This document shows, one piece after another, positions 45,151 through 56,512 of a stretch of DNA of 64,000 nucleotides. A model generated the notes under the pieces. That model made no database searches. It had not been told where the DNA came from and was given only the letters and a program-made list of their open reading frames with translations. The DNA is from Gambelia wislizenii. Lineage: Eukaryota; Chordata; Lepidosauria; Squamata; Crotaphytidae. The translations under genes and the position numbers were made by a program. The stretch covers positions 442,176,687 through 442,240,686 of the forward strand of contig JAUMIR010000001.1 in the NCBI GenBank assembly GCA_030847615.1, read 5' to 3'. Within the stretch, counting starts at the first letter, position 1; the number at the start of each line of letters is the position of its first letter.

Positions 45151-46363
45151 GTTTTTGTTGAGTCTTGTAATCTCTTTATCCAGTAATAGAGTATCCTAGG
45201 ACCATGTATATTTGCTTATTCACGTGCATGAGCAAATGGAGGGTGGGGGCAGAAACAGAGCAGTGCTGGCCATGTGGCTGGAAATAGTATGACATATAGG
45301 ACATGTGATCAGTATAAGACCACCCTTTTACTCCAGTGCAGATTACAGTGTGGCAGGATATTCCAATCTACAATTGGACAAGCCCAGTGAATGTGACATT
45401 TAGGGGGCCGCAGCTAATTGCAGATATCCACGACAGCTATGAGGTAGTTGTGCAGTTTTCTGCCTGTGTAGACAATCCCTAGATTTAGCCAGCACCTGGG
45501 TGGTAGACTGCAAGAGGAAGACTTTGAGTTCAACCTTGGATGAATGCTGGAAGATGAATGAACAAATAAACCATTGAAGAGGCAATAAGAGTACTTTGAG
45601 ATGCTCAAAGAAACTCCAGAACCACTTGCTTTTTATTTGTTGTGATGTTGTTGCAACTTCATGATTTTCTGTTCCTTATTTTTACAAAAGGGATGCAGAC
45701 AGCATCTCAGTGAGCTCATGGATGTGCCAGTAATTACCAGCATCTGGGATTGGTAATGGACTAGATGATGGCTGAAAGCCTGAAGCTCAGTCCAGACAAG
45801 ACATAAGTACTGGTAATAGACGATTCTGGGAGCCAATGGGGGTGATCTTGGGAGTTGGTGTTCAATGCGTTCTGCCTCCTAAAATCTCTTGGAGCTTCCT
45901 TGAATCAGTTCTATCTTTCTGTTTTCAAGTGGCATCTGTGGTACAAAGTGTAAAGGTGATGGGATATACAAACACTGGAAATTTATACTGTAAAGAGCTA
46001 GCATGGTGTAGTATGCTACAGCCTGCAGAGACCAGCAATGAGCAGGCTAAATGCAGCTGGTGAGCATGTCTAGATTATGTCTGAGAGACAGGTGTGGGAA
46101 GGACATGTGAAGGATGAAGTCTTATCTGTATTGGAAAATGTGTGTGAGAACCACTAACTGTATAACCCATGACAGCACTGTATCTGTACTGTTTAATTAG
46201 ATCACCCCACTCACTGTCTCTGCACTTGACTTGACTTGGATTTAGCTGTCAGACTGTGTGCATCCAGTCTTGGATGTACACTGCAGGACTGTGCTGTGTA
46301 CTGTGCTGTGATATGTGTAGTCTGTATGCTAGGAGTCTCAGACTTTTTGTAAATACTAATACA
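45151..46363. other. Unassigned DNA between L2 and the (GA)n LINE
   Basis: No gene. The stretch 45960-46360 is less AT-rich and contains CTGTGCTGTGTACTGTGCTG, which suggests an old repeat, but I cannot name it. Confidence 0.3.
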
Positions 46364-47715
46364 ATCTCTCTCTGGCTTCTCTTTGCAAACGAAGATTCAG
46401 GAAGGACTCATCCCGCGCTTTCTGCAAGCACGCTGATGACTAAAAAGGCCAATCCGAGATAGACAAGTCCAGTTGCAGAAAGCACAGCAGAAGGTTTCTT
46501 TGGGTGATGTTTCCGGGTTGTGATTTTTTCTACGTTGTCGTTTCTCTTCAAGACTTGTTCGGCGTGAGTTCTCAAATAAGGCTGCAGCATTGTGGATAGT
46601 GTGTCTCCATGCCTCCCGATGTGAGGCCAGGGTGGACCATTGTTGGTGATCAGTTTGGCCGAGCCTGAGATGTTGTTTCAGGGAGTCCTTGTATCGCTTT
46701 TTTGGAGCGCCCCTCTTACGCTGACCCGGTGGTGAGTTCACCGTAGAATACTATTTTGGGGAGGCGATGGTCCTCCATCCTAGAAACATGCCCTGCCCAG
46801 TGCAGCTGTGTTCTCAATATCATGGCCTCAATGCTGGTGATCCCTGCTTGCTCAAGGACAGCAACATTCGTCACATATTCAGTCCAGTGTATATTTAGGA
46901 TTGTGCGTAAACAGCGCTGATGGAAGCGTTCGAGGAGTCGTAAGTGATGGTGATAGGTGACCCATGTTTCAGACCCATAAAGGAGAATAGACAGTACAAT
47001 GGCTCTATACACACTGATTTTTGTGTTTCGCCTCAGGTGTTTATTACTCCAGACTCTTTTGTAAAGTCTTCCAAATGCGCTATGTGCCTTTGCTAATCTG
47101 TGATCGATCTCTTTGTCAATCTTGGCATCTGAGGAGATGATGCTTCCCAGGTAGGTGAACTGCTGAACGGACTTAAGCACGGAGTTGCCGATGGCAATGT
47201 GGGGATGGTGGTGTTCGTCCTGTGGTGCAGGCTGGTAGAGAACTTCCGTTTTCTTAAGGTTGACTTCCAGCCCAAACAGCTCTGCAGCTGTTGCGAAGCA
47301 GGATGTTAGGCACTGCAGAGCTGCTTCTGTGTGGGCAACAAGGGCATCAGCGAAGAGCAGCTCACGAACTAGATAGTTTAGAGTCTTAGTGCGAGCCCTC
47401 AGATGGCTTAAGTTAAACAAGCTACCATTAGTACGGTAACATATATAGATGCCGTCGTCTTCTTCGAGCTCTGCCATATCCCTTTGGAACATCATGCTGA
47501 AGAAGATTGTAAATAAAGTTGGCGCAAGAACACAACCTTGCTTCACTCCATTAGTTATTAGAAAGGGCTCTGAAAGAGCATCGCCATATCTGACTTGACC
47601 ACGCTGGCCCTCGTGTAGCAAGATAATCATTTTAAGGAATTTGGGGGGACATCCTAGTCTTTCTAGGATCTGCCACAGACCTTTCCTACTCACGGTGTCA
47701 AAGGCTTTATGCTTT
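46364..47715 (-). mobile_element. (GA)n-tailed APE LINE, copy 2 (longest)
   Basis: 1.35 kb from a CT run (complement of the 3' (GA)n tail) at 46364 up to a 5' truncation inside RT near 47715. It has the same 3' end as the copies at 18143, 50850 and 59734. Its clade is best described as I/Ingi-Vingi-like, because the RT is followed by a basic linker and a C-terminal zinc-finger-like end. This is a family-level inference from memory and not a database match. Confidence 0.88.
46397..47715 (-). pseudogene. APE-LINE polymerase, RT to C-terminal zinc-finger-like end
   Basis: The RT part includes KAFDTVSRKGLW, NGVKQGCVLAPTLFTIFF and the catalytic region RELLFADALVAHTEA. The expected FADD is reduced to FAD-A, so the second catalytic Asp is missing. 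It continues with [58 protein letters not shown] and RTQLHWAGHVSRMEDHRLPK. An extra G in CTGACCCGGTGG (46721-46732) shifts the frame. The rest (46397-46741) reads GAPKKRYKDSLKQHL, then AFCNWTCLSRIGLFSHQRAC with a CxxC and HxxxxC arrangement. Inactive. Confidence 0.85.
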
Positions 47716-50195
47716 AGTAAAAAGAAGTAGTTTAGACACATGTCTGTGTCTGCATGCTCATTTCTTCACTTGATGAATGCAACTCTGCTACAACAACTTT
47801 TGTTGCCAAGTCCTCTTGATATGCTCAGAGGCACCAGTGTGCTACCATGACACAAAGTGCCTGCTTCCAACTTCAGCTGGTACGTTAGTGATGACCAGAG
47901 CTTGAAAAGGATACTTTTTGGATTGTAATTTCCAGAATTCCCAATGTAATGCTGGCTGAAAGAGCTGAGAGCTGTAGTCCGAGCAAGCAACTTTTTCACA
48001 CTCTGTATGGGAAGCATCTTGAACAAAGCTAACCTGATGGACTACAGTTATCTATGCACTGCTAACTTCCTCGCAAGACTATTGACATTTATTCTACAGG
48101 CATCTGCCTTTGAAGACTTGTATCAATCTCCAGACTAGAATTGCTTTGTTAGGGTTCCCTGGAACCTTAGGGGTTCCATGAGAGATTGTGACTGGGGGAA
48201 AAAATAGATAAATAAACTTTTTTCCCCTGAGCTGTATTAATTTTTATGCAGGGGTTACCTGAGATGGGAAAATAATTTCAAGGATTCCTCCAGGGTAGAG
48301 AAGTTGGGAAAGGCTGCACTAGATGATTGACCAGGACTAACTGTATACATCACAGCACTTCCAAAAACAACTAAACTGGCTGCTAGTCAGTTTCCTAGCT
48401 CAATTCAAAGTATATTGGAGCTTGCCATTAAAGCCTTATGTGGATTGGGGAACTCCATCATGACACCACCGAAAAGGTTTCCTTCTCCTATATGAACCTG
48501 CACAAGGGATGTTTAGATGTTCCCTTGAAGCTCTTCTCTGGGATGTTCCTGCCTTCAAGGCAGGCAGCAATTAGCTAAGAATGCTAAGATACTCAGGCTC
48601 TGTATTTTTATTTTTATTTTTTTTAACATATTGACCCAGACCAGCCCTTGCCAACCAAGTACCTTCCAGGTGTTTTGGGTTTCTTATGGGATTAGGATAT
48701 GGAAGACAAAGGCTGGCATAGCTTAATGTGTACCACAGTACTACAAGTATTCTGTGTTCTGCTATTTTGCTTGTATATTTAACTTTTCTCTCTTGAATTG
48801 TTTTAACCACTTGTAGACATTAAGTGCTTCTGAATATGAGGCCTAATTTTCACAAAACTAAGAATTTGTTTTTAATCTTTTGCTGAGTATATGTCCAAAA
48901 ATTGCATAAATTCCCAATCGTTTTCCAAGCTGAGCTACAGCATGTGGCTAATAAAGTATAGTGAAAGTGAAGGCCATTTTATGGATGGTTTATTGTTCCT
49001 TTTCATTAACTGGGTAGAATAGATGTTCCATTTACCAAAACTGCACTTAAATCTGGCAAATTATGTTTAATGCTTCCACTTTGTTTTTTTGCCAGATTAT
49101 ATAGTCATTGTTTGCTACTCAAGATTACTTGATTAAACTTGCTTCAATAACCTTTCAGTTGGCAAATACCTCTGTACAGTCAGTTCCCCAATTGTCTATT
49201 GGTTAAATTGAAAGCTTACAGCAGAAATAGTACCCAAATCCTTACCGTTCACTGAACGGAGGTTGCCTAACGTTTCTGGTGTGGCAAGTTCAGTTCAGCA
49301 GGTATTCATATGGTGAATGGTAAGATAGTCACAGTGACAGCCAATGATATCCTTTGAATAAACAAAAACATAACCACTGGCAAAGTTTCCAACTACAGAA
49401 GGGCACGGGCAGGGGGGAGTAAAGTTTACAGTTCCCTATTAAGAGACTGTGGGTTTATATATGGTAATTCAGTCCATACTGATTGATGTTAGCTCACTAG
49501 CATTTTTTAGGTGTAAAGAATTTGGTAAGTGCACTTCTAACAGTTCTTAGGAATTTTTGCTCTCATGATGCCTTGACCCTAACTCTGCTTAAGCTAAGAG
49601 CTGAACACCTGTTAATTTTAGGAGAATATGATTTTACAAGCTTTGATGTATTCCTGAAATGTCATGAAGATACTTTGATTAAGGATAAAGATAAGAGTTG
49701 TTTAACAACATCATAATAATATTTTTATAATAATTCCATAGAATATAGAGATATGCTGCCTGTTGTTGATAATGAGATACTGGAGCAGGGCTGGCTGGCA
49801 ATAGTTGGAAAGAGGTTGATGGTCTACATGGCCCCTTGACCCAATCCAGCAGGGATCTTCTCATGTTTTTAAGGCAATGCATTTATATAAGCTGCTATTA
49901 TATCAAATAACTAAACAATTACATTGCTGGTTGTTGACTGCCAGGCAGGGAGTGGACTCTTTGCATCTTTTCATTGATTGGAATGAACTGTTGTAAAATG
50001 GGCTGGGATAGCTATTAGTATGAGTTGGTTATGCATCATGTTCTTAATCATGAATACGTACAATTGACTAATCTCTCAATAAATGAGTTTTCTACCCCAC
50101 ACCCATTCTTATTAACATTTGTGGCAAGGAGCATTGGTAAACTTCTAGGGGAGTTATCTGGAAGGCTCCTCCTCAGGTACTCTAATGGAAATTTC
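47716..50195. other. Mostly unique DNA with one hAT-like relic
   Basis: Apart from 48118-48345, no repeat or exon is convincing. A 64-codon frame at 49522-49716 has no splice support. Confidence 0.4.
48118..48345 (-). mobile_element. hAT-like relic
   Basis: On the minus strand it begins GCAGCCTTTCCCAACTTC and CCCTGGAGGAATCCTTGAAA, then TTATTTTCCCATCTCAGG. Further on it has GGAACCCCTAAGGTTCCAGG. This layout is common to hAT-type repeats starting CAG(C/T)(G/C)(T/G)TTCCCAAC. No target duplication resolved. Confidence 0.5.
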
Positions 50196-50560
50196 TTCCT
50201 TCCTTCCTTCACTTTATTTATATCCCACCTTTTCTCCATGAAATGAGACTTTAGGTAGCTTACAATTTGAAACAAATACAATCTAGATAACAAACTCTCA
50301 GATAAGTATCATTAAAATGTAATTAGGATATCAATAACATTTTTAAAAATTAAAATATGTATTGAAAAGAGTTTTTTTTTAAAAAAAAAATACAGCACCT
50401 TATGAAAAGCCCTTCCTAAATATGCTTTCTGAATGCTTGTTGGGAGACAAAAGCCTTTGCCAGGTGGCAAAGAAGAGGAAGACCATTCTAGGCACTCTGG
50501 AGTGGAGTTCCTGAGCCTGGAATCAACCACTGAGAAGGCTCTTCTACCACTGTAGGCTTC
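50196..50560 (-). mobile_element. L2-like LINE 3' end relic
   Basis: The left part is the complement of an L2-like tail (CTTTATTTATATCCCACCTT, then GGTAGCTTACAATTTG). The right part (50420-50545) resembles the C-terminal coding end: GGAGTTCCTGAGCCTGGAAT, CCACTGAGAAGGCTCTTCTA. It is diverged and without an intact frame. Confidence 0.6.
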
Positions 50561-50849
50561 CTACTGTTGTAGAAAATACAGGCTTACCTATCGTTATGGC
50601 TATCATGGAAACCAAAAACCGGTTGGTAGATGAGTAAAGGTCATCTGTCCCTCTTTCTCTAGCCTGCTCACTCACCTGCATGGATTTCTTTGTCACCTTA
50701 TGATGACCAGGCAGGTTGTTAAATACATGGCTCAGAAAGTACATGTTCTAACCAAAGCAGGATCAGAAGACCCACTACTGTACAATAAATTCTGAATCAT
50801 GATGATACAACTCACTTTCAAAACAAACTACACTGTCTGGAAAGGGGGT

Positions 50850-51475
50850 ATATATATCTCTCTCTGGCTTCTCTTCGCAAATGAAGATTAAGGAAGGACT
50901 CATCCCGCACTTTCTGCAAGCGCGCTGATGACTGAAAAGGTCAATCCGAGATAAACAAGTCCAGGTGCAGAAAGCACAGCAGAAGGTCTCGTTGGGTGAT
51001 GTTTCCGGGTTGTGATTCTTTCTGCATTGTCATTTCTCTTCAAGTCTTGTTCGGTGTGAGTTCTCAAATAAAGCTGCAGCATTGTGGATAGTGCGTCTCC
51101 ATGCCTCCCGATGTGAAGCCAGGGTGGACCATTGTTGGTGATCAATTTGGCCAAGCATGAGATGTTGTTTCAGGGAATCCTTGTATCGCTTTTTTGGAAT
51201 GCCGTTCTTACCCTGACCCGTGGTGAGTTCACCATAGAGTACAATTTTTGGGAGGCGATGGTCCTCCATCCTAGAAACGTGCCCTGCCCAGCGCAGCTGT
51301 GTTCTCAATATCATGGCCTCAATGCTGGTGATCCCTGCTTGCTCAAGGACAGCAACATTCGTCACATATTCAGTCCAGTGTATATTTAGGATTGTGCGTA
51401 AACAGTGCTGATGAAAACATTCAAGGAGTCGTTAAGTGTTGGTGATAGGTGACCCATGTTTCAGACCCGTAAAGA
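50850..51475 (-). mobile_element. (GA)n-tailed APE LINE, copy 3, 3' part
   Basis: Minus-strand coding remnants: TNVAVLEQAGITSIEAMILR, RTQLRWAGHVSRMEDHRLPK, GIPKKRYKDSLKQHLMLGQ, and the CxxC-type C-terminus (50900-51154). The 3' CT run is at 50856-50865. It ends abruptly at about 51475 and joins a + strand endonuclease piece, described separately. Confidence 0.88.
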
Positions 51476-51712
51476 CAAGCATGGTGTTGGAAATTGCAAT
51501 GATAAAGGACCCCTCTTGCTAGAGTTCTGTGCAGAACAACAGCTGACTATTACAGACACTATCTTTCAGCAGAAAGACAGCTTGAAGACAACCTGGATGC
51601 ATCCTCGGTCTAAACACTAGCACCTCATTGACTATGTGCTAATCCACCAGAGAAACATCTGTGATGTCCGTCATACTTGAGTGATGCCCAGTGCAGAATG
51701 CCAAACAGATAT
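51476..51712 (+). pseudogene. Inverted APE-endonuclease segment of the (GA)n LINE
   Basis: On the + strand it translates as HGVGNCNDKGPLLLEFCAEQ, LTITDTIFQQKD, TWMHPRSKH, HLIDYVLIHQRN and VMPSAECQTD, with one stop after SKH. These are the late blocks of an APE-type endonuclease (the S/T-W and I-D-Y/H motifs). The LINE's endonuclease lies upstream of its RT, so its opposite orientation here, joined directly to the 3' part, indicates a 5' inversion on insertion. TATATATAT flanks the combined unit on both sides (50849-50857 and 51709-51719). Confidence 0.75.
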
Positions 51713-51844
51713 ATATATACTGAAACAACATATGCCTTGCTCATCACATTAATAAAAAATCACAATATTGAAAGGATCCTGTGATTTCCTTTAAAGATGA
51801 CTCACAATTTTCACAGTGAAAACTAACATCATCTAATACAAAGG

Positions 51845-51960
51845 TGGGCATTGTGTGCCCTGCCAAATGTGGTTGAAGTGCAGTTCCAAGCATTCCACAT
51901 CATTGACTAGGACTGCTAGGAGTTGCAGTCCAGCAATACCTGAAAGAACACATGGTTCAC
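51845..51960. mobile_element. hAT-like palindromic MITE relic
   Basis: GAAGTGCAGTTCCAAGCATT and GCTAGGAGTTGCAGTCCAGC in opposite orientation. Same dispersed group as 24715 and 27555. Confidence 0.5.
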
Positions 51961-52559
51961 ACGATGATATAATAGATAAGCATGAGCTAGGAAGTTTTTT
52001 TTCCCCCAGATCTCACCTCACCCATAACATCCTTCAGTGCCATTACTGCAGGGATTGGGAACCTAGCTCACAAGTGTCCTCCATCTCACTGACAAACTTC
52101 TCCCGCTATTTATTCCCATCAGTGACTGGCAATATGAGAGTATTTAAAGGAATCTAAACTTTAAATAGCCTGCAGAGCTCTGAACTGCAAATTGTAGCTA
52201 GGAAAGCTGTTACATGAGGCTGAGCTTAGCAGACACAAGAGGTATTGGACAGCACTGACTCTGCTTTACAGGCAGAATTACTGTTGCACCTGAGTAGGTG
52301 GTGTTATCAAGCATGAGCACACACCCAAAGGATGGGAAAATCACAAAAATCAAAGTCATTACTGGAAAGTATTTGCACTGAGGTCTTTATTTTCAGCCCA
52401 CAAAATAAAAAATGCAGAACACTTGGTGCAGTCCTAATGCTTGAACCTAGAAGAAAGGAGTTTATGAACTCAGAATAGTTTTCAGTATGGCTATAAATAA
52501 GATAGAAAGCATTGTTTATTGCCTATGAGAGCAGGCTGAAAGGCAGCAGAGTTTTAAGA

Positions 52560-52770
52560 ACATAGATTAGATTAAATGTTCAAGAAAGGTTTCTAACTGA
52601 AAGATTAAGTAATAGAAACCTGTCAACAGACTTTTAAAAGAAGGCCATAGATAAACAATAGTCAGAGATTCTTGAGGTATAATGATTCCTGTCTCATATG
52701 GTTTGGGAGGGGGTTAAACTGGATAATCCTTGTGATTCTTTCCAGCACTGCACTTCTAGGTAAACAACCC
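52560..52770 (+). mobile_element. CR1 3' end relic
   Basis: AAAGAAGGCCATAGATAAAC followed by GGGAGGGGGTTAAACTGGAT and CTTGTGATTCTTTCCAGC tracks the CR1 3' UTR (GGGGGTTGGACTGGATGGCC, TTGTAGTCTCTTCCAAC at 1086-1128). The terminal octamers are lost. Confidence 0.5.
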
Positions 52771-53108
52771 TCCTTTTTAGCTCTCCTAAAATGCCATGTT
52801 TAGTAACATATTTTTTCAGTAAACTGCACTCATATTCTTCCAAATTCTTTTAACTGTCTAAGTAAGGTAGCATACTCATGTCTGGACCATACCAATTCAT
52901 ACTGCAAGTAAGATAATTAAATAACCAAAAACTGGGAGGGTGGAGTTCCTCCACATAGAAAGAAGAGCTCTGTCCTAGCCTGGTTATTAATTTCGGGTTT
53001 TCTATGTGCAGGGTTGCTGTTGTTTTAATTTATTTGACACCCAGCTCCATTCAATCTGAAGTTGTATGACCAAGGCACAGTTTAATTACTTTAATAGGGA
53101 CAATCTCA

Positions 53109-53131
53109 GTCTCTCTCTCTCTCTCTCTCTC
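53109..53131. repeat. (CT)n microsatellite
   Basis: Eleven CT units. Confidence 0.95.
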
Positions 53132-53916
53132 AGGTAGAATGCACCTAAATCCCATACTGGAATGTTTGTTATTGTCTCTCTGCCTTACCAGTGTTCCACT
53201 CCCATCTTACGTATTATACTGAGGAGATTATCTTCAAGCCTTGTATTGTTATTATTTTCCTCCTCTTGTGGCTGACTGTTTTAAATCCACTTATACCAAT
53301 TCCCTTCTCTCTTACATTGCTGTAAACTAGGAGCTTTTCTTGTGAAGTAATGCCAGACCAGTATGAGTGTAAGTGAAAGGAGAGTCAGGACCTATGTCTC
53401 CTGACCTTCATCCTAAAAGGGTATCAGGTGTGATACCTCTCTAAAGAATCTAGCTGGTAATCTCTTGGGGAGTGGGTGTGTCTGTTGAAAACATTTCCTC
53501 CCCATCTAACATTTCAATTGCACTTCACAGCACACTGAAAATTGTCAAGGCTGTTAATTATTGGCCTCTTGAACAACCTACTTTGATTCAAACATGCTTC
53601 CCCCAATATTTAAGAAGGTTGTTTCACCATTGGTACAGTATAATTATAGAAAATAGTTTGGTTTGGCTAACATTCTTGTTTTCTGTGGGTTTGTGAGCCT
53701 AAAAGCAGAGGCTCTGCCTACCAACAAAATTTTAACTGTTTAATTCTAGGAGCTGAAATTTGCCTGTTCAAAAACTGGAATCTTGAAAGGTGACTAAGGA
53801 ATACATGAAAGAGGTATAAAGAATTAAAGAAAGAAAAGTATAAAGCCAAAGTAAATTGCAGTGAGCCTGAAGTTTGAAGCAACTTCTTGTAGGAATTTCC
53901 AGTGTTTAATCTGTCC

Positions 53917-54247
53917 CAGAGAAAATAGCAAAGAGTTTTGTGACACCTTAAAGACTTACACATTTTATTTGCTGCAAGGCTGGTTTAAGGGCCCTGCGGC
54001 ACCTGCAGCTGCAGGTGGTCCCATCATTGTGGGGGGCCCTGTTGTAACTCTCCTCCTGGAAAAACATTATTAGTAATAATCTGAATGTCCTGTACTATGA
54101 ATAGGTTAGGTTAGGTTACATTGACCTGAGATAAACATATGCCCCCCCCCAAAATAAAGCATTGCAGGGGGCCTCAAAATGCCTTAAACTGACCCTGTGC
54201 TGTAAACTTTCATGGAGCTTCATAATGAAGCTCACTTCATCAGAAGC
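53917..54247 (-). repeat. Dispersed repeat R2, copy split by a MITE
   Basis: On the minus strand it reads CTTCTGATGAAGTGAGCTTC, AAGTTTACAGCA, then (after the insert) AATAAAATGTGTAAGTCTTT and AAGGTGTCACAAAACTC. The + strand copy at 62983-63106 shares CTTCTGATGAAGTG, AGAGTCTTTAAGGT and the TCACAAGA block. Class is uncertain (an old amniote repeat). Confidence 0.65.
53975..54197. mobile_element. Short TIR element E inserted in R2
   Basis: A 223-bp insert whose ends are CAAGGCTGGTTTAAGGGCCC and the complement of CAGGGTCAGTTTAAGGCATT. TGCTG is present immediately outside both ends (53970-53974 and 54198-54202), while an uninterrupted R2 needs it only once. It is hAT-like by its CA(A/G)GG start, though a 5-bp duplication is short for hAT. 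Confidence 0.65.
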
Positions 54248-54562
54248 TTTATGAAGTGATTGCTTTCCATTCCTTGTAGCTGAAAGGTGGTGCCTTCCAT
54301 CTGAAGTAGGCTGCAGTCTGTGAAGGACAATGCTAAATAAAAAAATGTGAGTCTTCAAAGTCTGGCAAGACCCTTTGGTGAACAGATTAGAAGTGAGTGC
54401 CTTTGGTTTTAAAAGAAGCATGCACTTTATTCCCATTGTTCTCCCTTCTTGGCAGAGTGATGATTCATAGCTATACAGTAATAGGTTATTTGTATGTGGC
54501 TATAGGAGCATTGCAAGTGTGTTCTATTGGCTTGGAAATGTCGAAAAGTCCAGAACTTTGGG

Positions 54563-54658
54563 AAGTTATTTTTTTACTACAACTCCCAGAATTCCCACCC
54601 ACAGCATAGATCATGGTAGCTGGAGGATTCTGGGAATTGTAGTAAAAAAAAGTAATAT
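54563..54658. mobile_element. hAT-like palindromic MITE
   Basis: AAGTTATTTTTTTACTACAA, then CTCCCAGAATTCCCA, is mirrored by GGATTCTGGGAATTGTAGTA and AAAAAAAGTAATA, around AGCATAGATCATGGTAGCTG. Confidence 0.65.
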
Positions 54659-55588
54659 TTCAGGTTGTGAGCCTAAAGAAAACTGGTGGGATAACGGCCG
54701 GATTACAGTCATCTTTACTGACTGGACTGCTATAATATCTTCTGGGTGGGTCTGCCTTTTAAAACTGTTTAGAAACTTCCATTGGTTTGAAATGTGACTG
54801 TCACATTGTTGACTGGAATTGTACACATCAATTTTACCTTTTCCTTTAAAAAGTATCTCTACATGGCTGGGTCCCAGATATTTGATGGCTTTTTTCTCTC
54901 ATACGAATCTAACTGAACATCGAACTCTTCCTCAGGCTCTGTGTACTCTTTCCATCTAAGTATGGCAAGGTCAACTCAGCAGCGGCGCCAATCTTGTGGC
55001 AGCACCTCCCTCATTCCCTGCACAATGCTATTCCATTTTAAGAGTCAGTATGATGATTCTGGCTTGGCTCTGTGATTATTACTTTTGTAGAACCCCCGAC
55101 ATTGATGAATTACTATTGATCTTATTTTGCTTAGGTTGTTTTGATTAAAGCTATGACTGTAATATTTTGTATTGATTTTTATTACCATTAGCCCTCCCCA
55201 CTTATGGACTTTCTGAAAAAGAAAATTGAGATAATGTAGTGAAAATATACATAGATTGGGAATTAAAATAAAACTACAAAATACAGCTTGGATCCAGATT
55301 TAGTCACACCTCAGGATAGACCCACTAAAATCAATAGACTGAAAGCACTTGTCCCACTAACTGTGATGGGTCTACTGTTCTACATAAGACAAAATGTTCA
55401 CCTATTGTGACAGAATATTTACTTGCAGGTTCTTATATTATATTTAAAAGATAAGCTAAATGGAATTGTCTTAGAAACTAGATCTGTAAATGATGGTCAT
55501 GATGGCTACATGCAACTTCTAAATTCCTGCAGATAAAGAGTGGAAAAGGTCCGTTGAGATTATATCCTGCTTGGCATCTTTTCAGAGC
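54659..55588. other. Unique DNA
   Basis: No gene recognised. A faint relic at 55305-55370 has ACCCACTAAAATCAATAGAC and GTGATGGGTCTACTG as an inverted pair. Confidence 0.4.
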
Positions 55589-55969
55589 AGGTGTGGGAAG
55601 CTGCCAGGGTGTGGGGGCCACATTGGCTTACTGGGGCGCCCTGGAGGTCCAATTCCCATTGTCATCCCCTGTTCCTCCACCAAAAAATGTTCCTCACCCT
55701 CCATTCAAATGGTCAAAAGCTTGGGAGGGCTGCTACTGGCCATTTTTGCCACATTTTTAGGTATCTCCTCTGGCCATCTTTTAGGCCTCTACAAACTGTT
55801 TTTTTTAAAGAACAGGAAGTGATTAAAAAGGCCTGCATAGGCCTTAACAATATGGGGACAAAATGCCTAAAAATGTAACAAAATGGCAATTGCAGGCATT
55901 GGGAAAGACAATAATGATCAGCAATGTTGAAGGCAGTAGGAAAAATGGAATTACATTTGGAATAACAAG

Positions 55970-56013
55970 AAAGGAAGGAAGGAAGGAAGGAAGGAAGGAA
56001 GGAAGGAAGGAAG
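55970..56013. repeat. (GGAA)n microsatellite
   Basis: About eleven GGAA units. Repeated SFLP or EGRK residues in frames here are translations of this tract. Confidence 0.97.
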
Positions 56014-56130
56014 CCAAGTCCCTGAGTTTGCAAGACCAGAGCAGGGCTGTTAACAACAGGTTTTCTTGGAGCTCTCTTTCATAGGGCCACCATAGATCAA
56101 GGCCAGCTTGACAGCACATAACAACAGAAA
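56014..56130 (+). mobile_element. Sauria-type SINE, 3' tail
   Basis: GCAGGGCTGTTAACAACAGG, then CATAGGGCCACCATAGATCA, and GCTTGACAGCACATAACAAC, the usual BovB-like end. Confidence 0.65.
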
Positions 56131-56512
56131 AAAGGCTTGAGGTCACGTGGGTACAAAAACATTTGGTGGGACCATGTGGACCCTAAGGAGGCCCATGGGC
56201 TGTGCTTTGCCCACACTGGTCCTAAAGTCATCTCATTGACACTGTGGGAAACATGGCCCTGGAAGACTGGATGAGATAAACTTTGATCTGATCCATTTGT
56301 TATTTGTTGGTATTTGATATATTCTTAAGCTTGCATCCAGTGTACACTTAGCTAAATTATTGCTCACAGTGGGACTTTCAGTGAACATGCCTAGGATTGC
56401 AGTGCTAGTTATTTAAATGCAGCATATTTAATTCCATTCAGAAAGTAACTTGCTTTTTCTATTGTTTTGGAATGGGAAAAAGAAGGAACACTTACCAACT
56501 ATATATTTATAG

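Larger units (their letters stand above)
51961..53916. other. Mostly unique DNA with a CR1 3' relic and a CT tract
   Basis: No exon recognised. Named contents are the CR1 relic at 52560-52770 and the microsatellite at 53109-53131. Confidence 0.4.
55589..56215. mobile_element. hAT-like relic carrying a (GGAA)n run and a SINE tail
   Basis: The left end GCAGGTGTGGGAAGCTGCC and GGGGGCCACATTGGC, and the right end GCCCATGGGCTGTGCTTTGC and CCCACACTGG, form an inverted pair (CAG(G/T)GTGGG(C/A)AA type). The interior holds the microsatellite at 55970-56013 and a Sauria SINE tail at 56014-56130. The outer element is old. Confidence 0.45.

Noticed and set aside
45960..46360. Possible LTR or promoter region
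   Set aside because: Only loose CTGTGCTGTG repetition; no termini, TATA box or polyadenylation layout could be fixed.
49505..49530. Possible 14-bp micro-exon (TTTTTTAG before GTGTAAAGAATTTG, then GTAAGT)
   Set aside because: Splice-like motifs this short occur by chance, and the frame includes a stop in one phase. No supporting neighbour exon.
55713..56146. Overlapping minus-strand frames with repeated SFLP residues
   Set aside because: Translations of the (GGAA)n tract at 55970-56013 within a transposon relic.
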